Below, in pieces: positions 1-10,792 of a stretch of DNA of 64,000 bases. Location of the stretch: the NCBI GenBank assembly GCA_023014485.1, contig JAJOZX010000487.1, positions 300,501 through 364,500 of the forward strand, read 5' to 3'. The notes under the pieces are model-generated. The model was not told the origin of the DNA and did no database searches. It was given only the letters and a program-made list of their open reading frames with translations. The stretch is from Bathynomus jamesi. Its lineage: Eukaryota > Arthropoda > Malacostraca > Isopoda > Cirolanidae. The stretch's first letter is position 1. Every line of letters starts with the position of its first letter. The translations under genes were made by a program, and so were the position numbers.

Positions 1-11
1 CCATCTGTGTT

Positions 12-13
<2 letters not shown>

Positions 14-43
<30 letters not shown>

Positions 44-50
44 TATATAT

Positions 51-84
<34 letters not shown>
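14..84. repeat. (TA)n microsatellite
   Basis: Nearly pure TA dinucleotide run with two interruptions. It lies near the outer end of the left arm of the large inverted repeat and has a counterpart at 7548-7576. Confidence 0.95.
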
Positions 85-607
85 AAGAATACAAAAATGA
101 ATTAAAATATTTCACATTAAAAAATCCAACCTGTAATAATAAAAATAATAATAATAATTACGAAATTATCTGGTGTTTTCAGATTTGCACTGTGTTAACA
201 ATGCATGTTATTAAGTTTGTTTCGTGTTTTTGTAGTTGAGTGTATAAGGTACCTCATACAAATAAACATTGTAAATGCTTAGTATTAAAATATATGCGTC
301 ACTGTTAACTTTCTATAGAGGAGCGATACGAGGTGTTAAGGTATCAATCAAACACAATCCTAAAATGGCCCTACAAAAAAAATTTTGTTCGTAAAGATTC
401 AATCTTGTTGTAAACCTCCAACTAGTTCACAGACAAATTGTCGTATCACGAATCTAACCAATAACCCAGAAAAAATTCCATGTTAGTCGAATGACATTAG
501 TACATAATGGTCAGTTTACTTATATTAACACATTGAAAGCACTTGCTCTCAATAGTAATTTAGGCGCGCTCTTTGTAAAGTTGACTAACTACTCAAAGGA
601 CAAATTC

Positions 608-643
<36 letters not shown>

Positions 644-647
<4 letters not shown>

Positions 648-1009
648 ACGACGTAAAGTATAGAGAGTGTTCTGCACACGAGGAAGAGAAATAACGAACA
701 AATGAAAAATGAGGTAACCGCCCGGAATCGAACCCAGGATCTTCCGATTGCCGGTCAGATATGCTATCCACTACACCACGGCCTCGACCAGTCAGAGTCG
801 TAATTCTCCTACATAGGGCAGAAACCAATGCCTTGAGAGGACACCCTCGCAAATCGTGAATATGTACATTTAACTGCAATGACCACGCAGTATATTAATG
901 TATAGAAACGACGTAAGTATAGAGGAGTGTTCTGCACACGAGGAAGAGAAATAACGAACAAGTGAAAATGAGGTAACCGCCCGGGAATCGAACCCAGGAT
1001 CTTCCGATT
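644..1009 (-). mobile_element. tRNA-derived SINE, family A, two minus-strand copies
   Basis: One near-complete copy (644-900) is followed by a truncated one (904-1009). The tRNA-like part at 713-787 reads on the minus strand with an A-box-like GGTGTAGTGG segment and a B-box GGTTCGATTCC. The anticodon-arm loop would read GGC, but the acceptor stem does not pair properly, so this is a SINE head and not a working tRNA gene. The second copy ends abruptly at 1009, where plus-strand copies begin head-to-head. Confidence 0.8.
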
Positions 1010-1583
1010 ACGTCGTTTCTATACATTAATATACTGCGTGGTCATTGCAGTGAAATGTACATATTCACGATTTGCGAGGGTGCCCTCTCAAGGCATTGGT
1101 TTCTGCCCTATGTAGGAGAATTACGACTTCTGACTGGTCGAGGCCCGTGGTGTAGTGGATAGCATATCTGACCGGCAATCGGAAGATCCTGGGTTCGATT
1201 CCCGGGCGGTTACCTCATTATTCATTTGTTCGTTATTTCTCTTCCTCGTGTGCAGAACACTCCTCTATACTTACGTCGTTTCTATACATTAATATACTGC
1301 GTGGTCATTGCAATTAAATGTACATATTCACGATTTGCAAGGGTGCCCTCTCAAGGCATTGGTTTCTGCCCTATGTAGGAGAATTACGACTTCTGACTGG
1401 TCGAGGCCCGTGGTGTAGTGGATAGCATATCTGACCGGCAATCGGAAGATCCTGGGTTCGAGTCCCGGGCGGTTACCTCATTTTTCATTTGTTCGTTATT
1501 TCTCTTCCTCGTGTGCAGAACACTCCTCTATACTTACGTCGTTTCTATACATTAATATACTGCGTGGTCATTGCAGTTAAATG

Positions 1584-1586
<3 letters not shown>
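1010..1586 (+). mobile_element. tRNA-derived SINE, family A, tandem plus-strand copies
   Basis: Tandem units begin at 1010, 1273 and 1536, a period of about 263 bases. The third unit is truncated at the (TA)n tract 1587-1628. tRNA-like segments lie at 1141-1213 and 1404-1476, each with A- and B-box-like motifs. Each unit has a 5' head, the tRNA-like middle and a T-rich tail region. The head-to-head plus tandem arrangement is repeated in the other SINE clusters of the window. Confidence 0.82.

Positions 1587-1628
<42 letters not shown>
1587..1628. repeat. (TA)n microsatellite
   Basis: A pure TA run separating the SINE cluster from a mariner fragment. Confidence 0.95.
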
Positions 1629-1632
<4 letters not shown>

Positions 1633-2077
1633 GTACGTAAAGTCAGGATCTATTTTTGTGAAGCACTTGGAAATTATATGGAATTCAATCATAAAATAAT
1701 AAAGTGGTAACATTTATTAAATAATTAAGAGTAGGATTCGACGTGACGCCCATCAGTATCTCTGCACAGCTCAAATCGTTCCGCAGCATTTCTAAACACA
1801 TTCTGGAGCATTTGCGGGGTTATGTTATCTGCAGCAGTTCGTATACGTGTACGTAAGTTTTCAGGACTCGTAATCTTCGTCTGATAGACGTGCGATTTGA
1901 TAAAGCCCCATGCAAAGAAATCTAAAGGGGTTAAATCTGGTGATCTCGCTGGCCAAGGTCTGTTGCTTCCGCGTCCGATCCAGTGATTTGGAAAACGTCC
2001 ATTTAGATAATCCTGAACAATTTTGGCATAGTGACAAGGAGCACCATCATGTTGATAGACGATAGGGATAGGATTCT
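1629..2077 (-). pseudogene. Mariner transposase C-terminal fragment (DD41D-like)
   Basis: Minus-strand coding remnant of a mariner-superfamily transposase. It shows the second catalytic region QHDGAPCH and the third region SPDLTPLDFF. There are 41 residues between the two catalytic aspartates, which fits the DD41D mariner group. It ends near 1725. A terminal-repeat-like AGGGTGTACGTAAAGTCAGG starts at 1629. The N-terminal two thirds, including the helix-turn-helix and first catalytic Asp, are absent. The fragment stops at 2077, where left-arm inverted-repeat sequence resumes, so upstream codons in the same frame are not transposase. Non-functional. Confidence 0.8.
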
Positions 2078-2605
2078 CTTTAAAAGAGAAGTATAAACAC
2101 CAAATTTTATTTTCTATCTGAAAAAATATATATAACTTATTATAATATTTATAGTTATGATTTCTCAGTATGGTTTGTAAATTACGCAAATCCTATAATT
2201 TTTCGTTTCTAATTGAAACTACAAATTAACATCGTTATTTTAAATAAGAATAGACAATATGATCTCAAAATTACACGCAACCGCCTATGCATAGATGGTT
2301 GCGTGTCTATAAAAATATTCCTAACCGAATGAGACCATTAAATCCTGACACAATTTTTGTAATATTCTTCATGCAAATGCGCGAACTAAAAAAGATGTAG
2401 GAGTAATAGATCTAAGGCGGGGTAAGCGGAACTTAAAATACAAATATGTTTGATTGTGTTCGCAGAACGAGGATAGTGGCGCGAAATGGAATGTCTCCAA
2501 TAGCGCACCTATATACATGCGCTATTGTCTTTGTCTCCCGATGGTATACTTTTAGAGAACTTCGGTCCTTTCTGCTTCATAAACAATACATTCCTCTAAA
2601 CATTG

Positions 2606-2612
2606 ATATATG

Positions 2613-2665
<53 letters not shown>
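2606..2665. repeat. (TA)n microsatellite
   Basis: TA run in the left arm. The right-arm counterpart is 6498-6530. A mariner fragment follows immediately. Confidence 0.95.
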
Positions 2666-2668
<3 letters not shown>

Positions 2669-2863
2669 GGTGTTTGAAAACTTTCTGTACAAATTGTAAT
2701 GGGGGATAGGCAACACCAAGACAAACCCTTTTCGTCTATAAATGTATGTCCGCTGACGTCACCATTCGGCGTGAGAGGGCGCCGCTGCAATTGGCTAAAA
2801 GGTGAAGTGGGCTAGACTCGCGCTTGCCGCGGGCATTCTTAAATCGGACGTAGTACGCGTAAC

Positions 2864-3283
2864 ATGGAGCGCTTCACGACTGCTGAGATGGCTGACATGC
2901 ATATGGTGTATGGGGCTGCCAATGGAAACGGAAGAGCTGCTGTGAGGTTGTACCGACAACGCTTCCCAAACAGACGTGTGCCAAACCACCAAACGTTTGC
3001 GCATTTGCATCGGCGACTGCGAGAAACTGGAACATTCCATGCAAACATGCATGGCACTGGTCGGGAGAGAAACGTGCGCACTCCTGACATGGAAGAAGAA
3101 ATCCTACGGCGATTTGAGGACAATCCAAGCGCAAGCACGCGAGGTGTTGCACGTATCCTCGGTGTGAACCACGACCTGGTCTGGAGAGTGTTGCACGAGC
3201 AGCAGTTACATCCGTTTCATCGTCAGAGAGTCCAGGCATTACAAACCCGTGTAGCATGTGGATTTGCGTGCGCCCACACGTGA
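2864..3283 (+). pseudogene. DUF4817-type mariner transposase, N-terminal half
   Basis: The ORF starts MERFTTAEMADMHMVYG and contains the paired helix-turn-helix region of the DUF4817-type mariner transposases common in arthropods. It runs through about residue 125 (GVARILGVNHDLVWRVL, second HTH) and then loses homology at about 3245. A terminal-repeat-like ACAGGGTGTTTGAAAACTTT sits at 2667, about 200 bases upstream, as expected for a mariner 5' end. The catalytic part does not follow in this orientation. A piece of it lies inverted at 3245-3411. Broken by rearrangement. Confidence 0.75.
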
Positions 3284-3411
3284 GAATTGTGCATGTTAAA
3301 CACACCCTCACGTGTGAAACAGGCCTCATCTGAGAACAGCACATAAGCCGGAAAATTAGGCTGCACCGCTGTCTGCTGCAGAAACCAGCGTGCGAATTCC
3401 ACACGCTCCTC
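3245..3411 (-). pseudogene. Same mariner family, inverted catalytic fragment
   Basis: On the minus strand this encodes a short stretch with WFLQQTAVQPNFPAYVLFSDE, holding the first catalytic Asp (FSDE) of a DDE transposase. It abuts the plus-strand N-terminal half at about 3245, so the two parts of one transposase gene face each other. The far end is fused to a SINE copy at the shared segment CTCCTCAATATTTACGTCG, which also occurs at 3671. This suggests recombination at that shared sequence. Confidence 0.65.
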
Positions 3412-3418
3412 AATATTT

Positions 3419-3738
3419 ACGTCGTTTCTATACATTAATATACTGCGTGGTCATTGCAGTTGAATGTACATATTCACGATTTGCGAGGGTGCCCTCTTAG
3501 GGCATTGGTTTCTGCCCTATGTAGGAGAATCACGACTTCTGACTATTGTGTGCCCTGTGGTGTAGTGGTTAGCATATCTGACCGGCAATCGGAAGATCCT
3601 GGGTTCGATTCCCGGGCGGGGACTTCATTTTTCATTTGTTCGTTATTTCTCTTCCTCGTGTGCAGAACGCTCCTCAATATTTACGTCGTTTCTATACATT
3701 AATATACTGCGTGGTCATTGAAGTTGAATGTGTATAAT
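3419..3738 (+). mobile_element. tRNA-derived SINE, family A
   Basis: One full unit (3419-3682) plus the head of a second (3683-3735). The tRNA-like part at 3551-3623 has a good A box (GGTGTAGTGGTTAGC) and B box (GGTTCGATTCC). It is flanked on the right by (TA)n. Confidence 0.8.
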
Positions 3739-3757
3739 TATATATATATATATATTC

Positions 3758-3839
<82 letters not shown>

Positions 3840-3855
3840 GAGAGAGAGAGAGAGC
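3739..3855. repeat. (TA)n then (GA)n microsatellite
   Basis: Interrupted TA run to 3835, followed by a GA run to 3855. The right arm of the inverted repeat has TA with CT-rich sequence at 6100-6180. Confidence 0.95.
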
Positions 3856-4608
3856 ACTTCTTTCTTAATATTATAAACTTTTATATTTAAAATCACAATT
3901 TAATTAACAAATTGGTTTGAAGATTGCTTAAAGACCAGTTCTGGGGGCATCCGCTTTCACAGATGGACATACTTTGATATTTTAATAGATAACCGTTTCA
4001 AGGGGCGTACGGACGGCAACTTAATATTGGCTTTATACAAGTAAGCAGCGAAATGAGACATATGAAAACCGAATGCCCGTTATATTACCTCGAGAAATTA
4101 CAGTCATTTTATAATAATTATCGCGAGCCGAAGGCTATTTTTATTGGTATTACATATTTCGAGTAAGTTTTATATTAAATTTTAGTATAAATGTAATTAG
4201 ATTCCTATGTAGCTTCATATTAAAAGCTTTTACTCCTTTAACTTTATTATATTCTAGTACAGGATGCTCCTGAATTAGTTATACATTGTGAAATAATGGT
4301 ACAGTAAAGCATACATACGATTTATGGACCTTCGTACTAATGGCGAGAATGGTCATATGATAGATAAGATCTCGGCATAGTGTGAATTCTGAACCACGGG
4401 ATCGTGGGTCGGTACATCATCTGGGCGGCCCCCCGTCCATCAACCACACAGACCCAATATCGCTTAACTTCAGCCACATCGTTTCACTATTTAATCGTGG
4501 TATAAGGTTAATTGGTGTATTGAAATGAAAACTTAACCATAGCATTATTGCGTATGTGCTGTGTTCCCCAACCAAACTACAGCTAACGTCGCTTAATAAT
4601 GAGAGAGT

Positions 4609-5259
4609 CAAAATAAAGCTCGATTGTTGCCGCCCGAAGCTTCACCTTTTCAGGCTGTAGAAACGCAAATCAGTCGCTGAAAAGCACTAAGTTTATTATA
4701 GATATATAGAGCATGTGGAACGGAATGCCCGTCAGAGTGATTCAATGTGATTCGGTCGAACCCTTTATAAATGGATTATGCGCAATTTTCATGCGGAGTC
4801 CCTCCTCTTTACTTTAAAATTTTCGCTTTATCTTTAAATTTGATTCTTCCCTTTCAACTTCTCTTCTTTGTTTTGCTTTAAAACTTTCACCTGCCTTTAA
4901 ATTTTCCTACATCTTTCAACTTTCCTTCTTAAGCAGTCAGTCGCGTTGGTACCTCTGTGTTAGGATATTATTATTATACCTTCAGCACTCCAATACAGTT
5001 CAAATTTCTATATGGCTATTCTAGGTTATTGGACGAATTTCGTTAAAATGGGGTTAGGCTAGTTTAGAATAGGGTAATCTCGGTATTTAAATAAACTAAA
5101 TTTTCGTGCATTTAAATTTAATTATTAAAATGTAAATTACTTTTTCTCTTAAAATGGTCGTAAGAGCAGTTATGTCATGGTACGAATGCCGCTCGCAATA
5201 GATTTCAAGAGAAAAAAACAGTAGTCTGAAAATTATATATATATATATATAATATAATA

Positions 5260-5323
<64 letters not shown>

Positions 5324-5367
5324 AACTTATATATTTAGTATTATTATTATTATAGTAATTTATTGTG
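4609..5367. other. Central loop of the large inverted repeat, no gene seen
   Basis: Single-copy AT-rich sequence between the arms. It includes a pyrimidine-rich patch (4800-4930) and a long (TA)n tract at 5233-5324. No coding frame or known element was recognised. Confidence 0.6.
5233..5324. repeat. (TA)n microsatellite
   Basis: Interrupted TA run near the start of the right arm of the large inverted repeat. Confidence 0.95.
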
Positions 5368-6105
5368 GATCTCTCATTATTAAGCGACGTTAGCTGTAGT
5401 TTGGTTGGGGAACACAGCACATACGCAATAATGCTATGGTTAAGTTTTCATTTCAATACACCAATTAACCTTATACCACGATTAAATAGTGAAACGATGT
5501 GGCTGAAGTTAAGCGACATTGGTCTGTGTGGTTGATGGACGGGGGGCCGCCCAGATGATGTACCGACCCACGATCCCGTGGTTCAGAATTCACACTATGC
5601 CGAGATCTTATCTATCATATGACCATTCTCGCCATTAGTACGAAGGTCCATAAATCGTATGTATGCTTTACTGTACCATTATTTCACAATGTATAACTAA
5701 TTCAGGAGCATCCTGTACTAGAAGATAATAAAGTTAAAGGAGTAAAAGATTTTAATATGAACCTACATAGAAATCTAATTATATTTATACTAAAATTTAA
5801 TATAAAACATACTCGAAATATGTAATACAAATAAAAATAGCCTTTGGCTCGCTATAATTATTATAAAATGACTGTAATTTCTCGAGGTAATATAACGGGG
5901 CATTCGGTTTACTTGTATAAAGCCAATATTAATTTGCCCTCCGTACGCCCCTTGAAATGGTTATCTATTAAAATATCAAAGTATGTCCATCTGTGAAAGC
6001 GGATGCCCCCAGAACTGGTCTTTAAGCAATCTTCAAACCATTTTGTTAATTAAATTGTGATTTTAAATATAAAAGTTTATAATATTAAGAAAGAAGTTCT
6101 CTCTC

Positions 6106-6111
<6 letters not shown>

Positions 6112-6180
<69 letters not shown>
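6112..6180. repeat. (TA)n and (GA)n microsatellite
   Basis: TA run 6112-6152, then GA run 6153-6180. Pairing with the left arm stops here and resumes after 6498. Confidence 0.95.
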
Positions 6181-6185
<5 letters not shown>

Positions 6186-6494
6186 TATGTATAACAAATT
6201 AAATAAATATTTAATTTATGGACAACATTGTTTCCTATAGGTGTTGGAAAAATACAGGGGCAAGAATTTTCAGGTGCGGTATGCACCGTGCGTTGTATGA
6301 ACTTTTATTAGCCTTTAAAATGATGTATTGTCCAATAGAGGCGATAAAAATATCTTAAAACGAAGGGTTGGGCTTGTGCTGAAAGGTCTAAAACATTATC
6401 TTTCATATTCTGGTACTCGTTGTTAATCTGTCGCTTTCCTTCCAAACTTCATTGCTTGTAGACAAATTTTAAAATGGATAAATCTATAGCAAGC

Positions 6495-6497
<3 letters not shown>
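6181..6497. other. Right-arm-only segment, no gene seen
   Basis: About 320 bases with no counterpart in the left arm, bounded by GA and TA tracts. Nothing recognisable. Confidence 0.55.
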
Positions 6498-6532
<35 letters not shown>

Positions 6533-6993
6533 ATGTTTAGAGGAATGTATTGTTCGTGAAGCAGAAAGGACCGAAGTTCTCTTAAAGTATACCATTGGGA
6601 GACAAAGTGAATAGCACATGTATATAGATGCGCTATTGGGGACATTCCATTTCGCGCCACTATCCTCGTTCTGCGAACACAATCAAACATATTTGTATTT
6701 TAAATTCCGCTTACCCCGCCTTAGATTTATTACTCCTAAGATCTTTTTTAGTTCGCGCATTTGCATGAACAATATTACAAAAATTGTGTCAGGATGTAAT
6801 GCAGTCTCAATCGGTTAGGGATATTTTTATATTTAAAATAACGATGTTAATTTGTAGTTTTAATTGGAAACGAAAAATTATAGGATTTGCGTAATTTACA
6901 AACAATACTGAGAAATCATAATTATAAATATTATAATATACATATTTTTTTCAGATAGAAAATGAAATTTGGTGTTTGTACTTCTCTTTTAAA

Positions 6994-7024
<31 letters not shown>

Positions 7025-7541
7025 GCAGAATTTGCCCTTTGAGTAGTTACTCAACTTTACAAAGAACGCGCCTAAATTAGCTATTGAGAGTAAGTGCTTT
7101 TCAATGTGTTAATAAAGTAAGTAAGTAAACTGACCATTATGTAACTAACATGGAATTTTTTCTGGGTTATTGGTTAGACTCGTGATACGACAATTTGTCT
7201 GTGAACAAGTTGGAAGGTTAGAACAAAATTGAATCTCTACGAACAAAATTTTTTGTAGGGCCATTTTAGGATTGTGTTTGATTGATACCTTAACACCTCT
7301 TATCGCTCCTCCAGAGAAAGTTAACAGTGACGCATATATTTCAATACTAAGCATTTACAATGTTTATTTGTATGAGCTACCGTATACACTCAACTGCAAA
7401 AACACGAAACAAACTTAATAACATGCATTGTTAACACAGTGCAAATCTGAAAACACCAGATAATTTCGTAATTATTATTATTATTATTTTTATTATTACA
7501 GGTTGGATTTTTTAATGTGAAATATTTTAATTCATTTTTGT

Positions 7542-7581
<40 letters not shown>

Positions 7582-7592
7582 AACACCGATGG

Positions 7593-7896
7593 GTGTTTGA
7601 GGGATAGGTATTCGTGTGGTGTTGGGATGCGATAACGGGGTGTTCCAATACACACATTCCATTCTTTCTGCGAGAAATAATCTAAAATGCAAACAAAGGC
7701 CGAATTTTGACCAGAAAGGGGTCAACTAAAATCTCCGTGGGGATATAGCCTCAAATCAGCTTCGCATTAATTTATTATATATATATACTAAGTACTCAAA
7801 GTAAATTGTCTTTTTTTTTTCTTGTAAACTCCTAAACTTATAGATTTTGTTTTTCGTAGGTAAGTGTGTACATCCATTTCCGTACGAAATGTTTGG

Positions 7897-7958
<62 letters not shown>

Positions 7959-8289
7959 GATGGGCTGGTTTTTCTACAAATACGTGATTTTGACTGTTAA
8001 TTTATCGCGATGTCACTATTTACTCATGACCTTTTGCATAAAGTGGAGAGAGAGAGAGAGATTTTAAATGAATGTTATTCCGTGTGGACGGCTTACACGC
8101 TTTTTATTCTGTGATGGAATCAGTAAGGTTTAAACCAAAAATATTTGTCTTGATTTACACAATTTATATTTGCTTAACGAATAAAACAAACGACTTTGAT
8201 TTTAATTTAATCGCAGCTGAAGGAAGTGATTTGTTTATTAATTATTAGAACTTATTTGTGCTTCCTTCCCCAGGGCCATAAAAGGGAGG

Positions 8290-8290
<1 letters not shown>
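7593..8290. other. No gene recognised; microsatellites
   Basis: AT-rich sequence with (TA)n at 7906-7955 and (GA)n at 8046-8061. No supported coding region. Confidence 0.6.

Positions 8291-8291
<1 letters not shown>

Positions 8292-8350
<59 letters not shown>
8292..8350. repeat. (TA)n microsatellite
   Basis: Pure TA run. A second short run lies at 8449-8470. Confidence 0.95.
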
Positions 8351-8351
<1 letters not shown>

Positions 8352-8508
8352 GCAAACCCATGTAGACAAAATTATTCCAAGGCTCTTCATGTATTCAGCA
8401 ATACACATGCTAAAAACCCTGCAAGAAATGTACAAATAAAAACATACCATATATATATATATATATATATGAAAATTATTTCACGAAAGTAACACGTGAA
8501 AAATATTT

Positions 8509-8631
8509 ATGATGAATAAAACCACGAAGGAAAGGAAACACAGAATGGTGCTCAAGCGCTTTCGTCTAATGACATCCTCAGGAACACTGAAGTACATAAA
8601 GAGTTACAGCCTATATATAGGTTACAGAAAA

Positions 8632-8676
<45 letters not shown>

Positions 8677-9437
8677 AAACGGAGAAATAAAAATAAAAAA
8701 TAAAAAATTAAATGATTGTGGGAGGAGCATACAAATTTGTAAGGAAAAAACTATCGATTTTTACCACAAGATCAAATGAATTGTTTCCAACCAATGTTAT
8801 AGATAAAAAAAAAACTACCGATTTTTAGCACAAGATCAAATGAATTGTTTCCAACCAATGTTATAAAAAAAAATAATACAAATTTATACTGGAAATCTGC
8901 CCGGGTTTTAGCACTCTGCCCTTCTTGGTTAAGGTTCGATGTATATAAAAATAAATTGAAAAATAAAAGTTATTAGAGTAGCATACAAGTTTACCAAAGA
9001 AATATTCTTGAGTCTGCCATTATCCAACTTACAAATAACTTCAACATAAGCAAAGGGCTTTTTCAACTCGATCCTGTTGTTTTGAATTCCTTCAGAACAG
9101 ATTTAGATAAGAAGGGTAGAACGCAAAATCTTCGATAAACATGTATGCTACTCTAACAACTTTTATTTTCAATTTATTTTTATATACATCGAACCTTAAC
9201 CAAGAAGGGCAGAGTGCTAAAACCCGGGCAGATTTCCAGTATAAATTTGTTTTTTTTATAACATTGGTTGGAAACAATTCATTTGATCTTGTGCTAAAAA
9301 TCGGTAGGTTTTTTTTTTATCTATAACATTGGTTGGAAACAATTCATTTGATCTTGTGCTAAAAATCGATAGTTTTTCCTTACAAATTTGTATGCTCCTC
9401 CCACAATCCTTTAATTTTTTTTTTTATTTCTCCGTTT

Positions 9438-9477
<40 letters not shown>

Positions 9478-9596
9478 CTGTAACCTATATATAGGCTGTA
9501 ACTCTTTATGTACATCAGTGTTCCTGAGGATGTCATTAGACGAAAGCGCTTGAGCACCATTCTGTGTTTCCTTTCCTTTGTGGTTTTATTCATCAT
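8509..9596. repeat. Inverted repeat with about 480-bp arms and 144-bp loop
   Basis: Arm 8509-8992 pairs with 9137-9596, and the loop is 8993-9136. (TA)n tracts sit at matching places in both arms (8641-8672 and 9442-9474). Within each arm a segment of about 115 bases is repeated after a shorter version of itself (the AACCAATGTTATA block). The outer ends, read inward on the plus strand of the right arm, contain CTGAGGATGTC followed by GACGAAAGCGC. This resembles the core of a hammerhead ribozyme or a conserved terminal block of retroelements. No protein is supported. Confidence 0.8.
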
Positions 9597-9839
9597 ATAT
9601 ATATATATTGGAATATCTTCTCTTACTTCACTTATAAAAAATAATTAAAATGAATCACTTGCCTTTACGAGAGAGAAACTGTGTAGATTCGAACTCTGGA
9701 AGACCGCTATACACTTTACCCAAATATTGGGAAAGATGTTTATTGGTGAAAAATTTAATCTGTTGTTTCGGAATAATGTCTATTCACGTCGACGAGTTAA
9801 TTTTTGTATGTACCCAAAACAAATATATATATATATATA

Positions 9840-10103
9840 AGGGAATGAACTCAATGGTTCCCTGAGTTTTTATGATACGCACAGACCATCCATGTCCCAA
9901 AGCTGGATCCTGTCTGCTTTGCAGATAGCTGGTGAGGGAAGCTATATTTATGGGACCTCTTTGCGAGAGACCCGTTGCCCACGTCGGGCTTGCATCATGA
10001 AAAAGAAAAACTATGGTATTTTTCATTTACCATTACTTATTCGGACTATAGTGGATTTAATTATCCCAGAAGAGTTCCTTGTTCCATGCATGGTCTGTGT
10101 ATC
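9840..10103 (+). repeat. Dispersed copy of the 457-bp repeat found in the Penelope-like element
   Basis: 9893-10101 matches 59929-60130 closely, including the block AGATAGCTGGTGAGGGAAGC. 9848-9892 matches the start of the same unit in opposite orientation, so the copy has its own foldback junction near 9892. It is flanked on both sides by TA runs (9823-9838 and 10104-10174), as is the array at 58311-60138. Confidence 0.85.
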
Positions 10104-10165
<62 letters not shown>

Positions 10166-10174
10166 TATATATAT
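10104..10174. repeat. (TA)n microsatellite
   Basis: Interrupted TA run next to the dispersed 457-bp repeat copy. Confidence 0.95.
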
Positions 10175-10680
10175 AAGAAAGAGATAACGGGCCGGTTTCC
10201 CGGAAAGAGGGGGGGGGTAAAATGTAAAAATATTGATAAAGCAAATGAATAAATAACAAAGAGGAAATATAATTAATGAACACACATTTTATAGAGATTA
10301 TCATATACCAAAATGTTTCCCAGTGTAAATTACCTTTTATAAATACATTCTTGCAAAAAAAAATTTTAATCAAAAGTACTGTGAGGGTTTTTAGAATTAA
10401 ATCATGAACTGTTTCACTTGTAAAGCGTACTTTGATGGGGAATCGTTGGAGTAGATTGTGAACTTGAAATTTGTGTTGCCAATGTCAAGAAAATTGTCCG
10501 TTATTTTTGGCACGCTATAGAATTGTTTCAGGTTGTAAATTCGGTTATTAGCGTGATATGTTATGTACTAATATTTTGCTAATACTGTGCTTTGTATGAT
10601 TATATATTTATTCCTTGTACCGAAAATACATCTTGTACCCGAAAAAAACACCTGTCAAATATAATGGGATACAGCTATTT
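10175..10680. other. No gene recognised
   Basis: AT-rich sequence with a short G run at 10208-10216. No supported coding frame or element end. Confidence 0.5.
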
Positions 10681-10792
10681 GTGTTGGCACAGCGTCGTAC
10701 ACGTTTCATTAGATTATGGTGCGTCCGAAGGTTGCATGTGAATCATAGCTATCTCAGAGCTTGCACCGAGTGGAAGTGCAATAGTCATCTCC

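Larger units (their letters stand above)
1..7592. repeat. Large imperfect inverted repeat, cut by the window edge
   Basis: The first 4.6 kb reappears reverse-complemented between 5368 and about 7592. Matched blocks are 85-612 with 7024-7545, 2078-2606 with 6531-6999, and 3837-4608 with 5368-6112. The central loop 4609-5367 is single copy. The arms differ by scattered substitutions and by insertions. The left arm carries SINE copies and mariner pieces at 645-2077 and 2666-3738. The right arm has private sequence at 6153-6497. Breaks in the pairing lie at (TA)n tracts. The left arm starts at base 1, so the true outer end is outside the window. No gene was recognised in the arms themselves. Confidence 0.85.

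Noticed and set aside
1141..1213. Functional tRNA genes (A and B boxes, GGC in the anticodon loop)
   Set aside because: The acceptor stem does not pair, position 33 is not T, and the segments sit within 260-bp repeated SINE units.
2446..2709. 87-aa frame MFDCVRRTRIVARNG, repeated inverted at 6484-6690
   Set aside because: It is conserved only because it lies in both arms of the large inverted repeat. No domain, and the tail is microsatellite.
2839..3413. Overlapping minus-strand frames of 85-179 aa across the mariner
   Set aside because: They are antisense shadows of the mariner N-terminal gene, except for the short inverted catalytic piece that is annotated.
8226..8703. Open frames rich in Tyr-Ile, Thr-His or Ser-Leu repeats
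   Set aside because: These are translations of (TA)n, (CA)n and (CT)n microsatellites.
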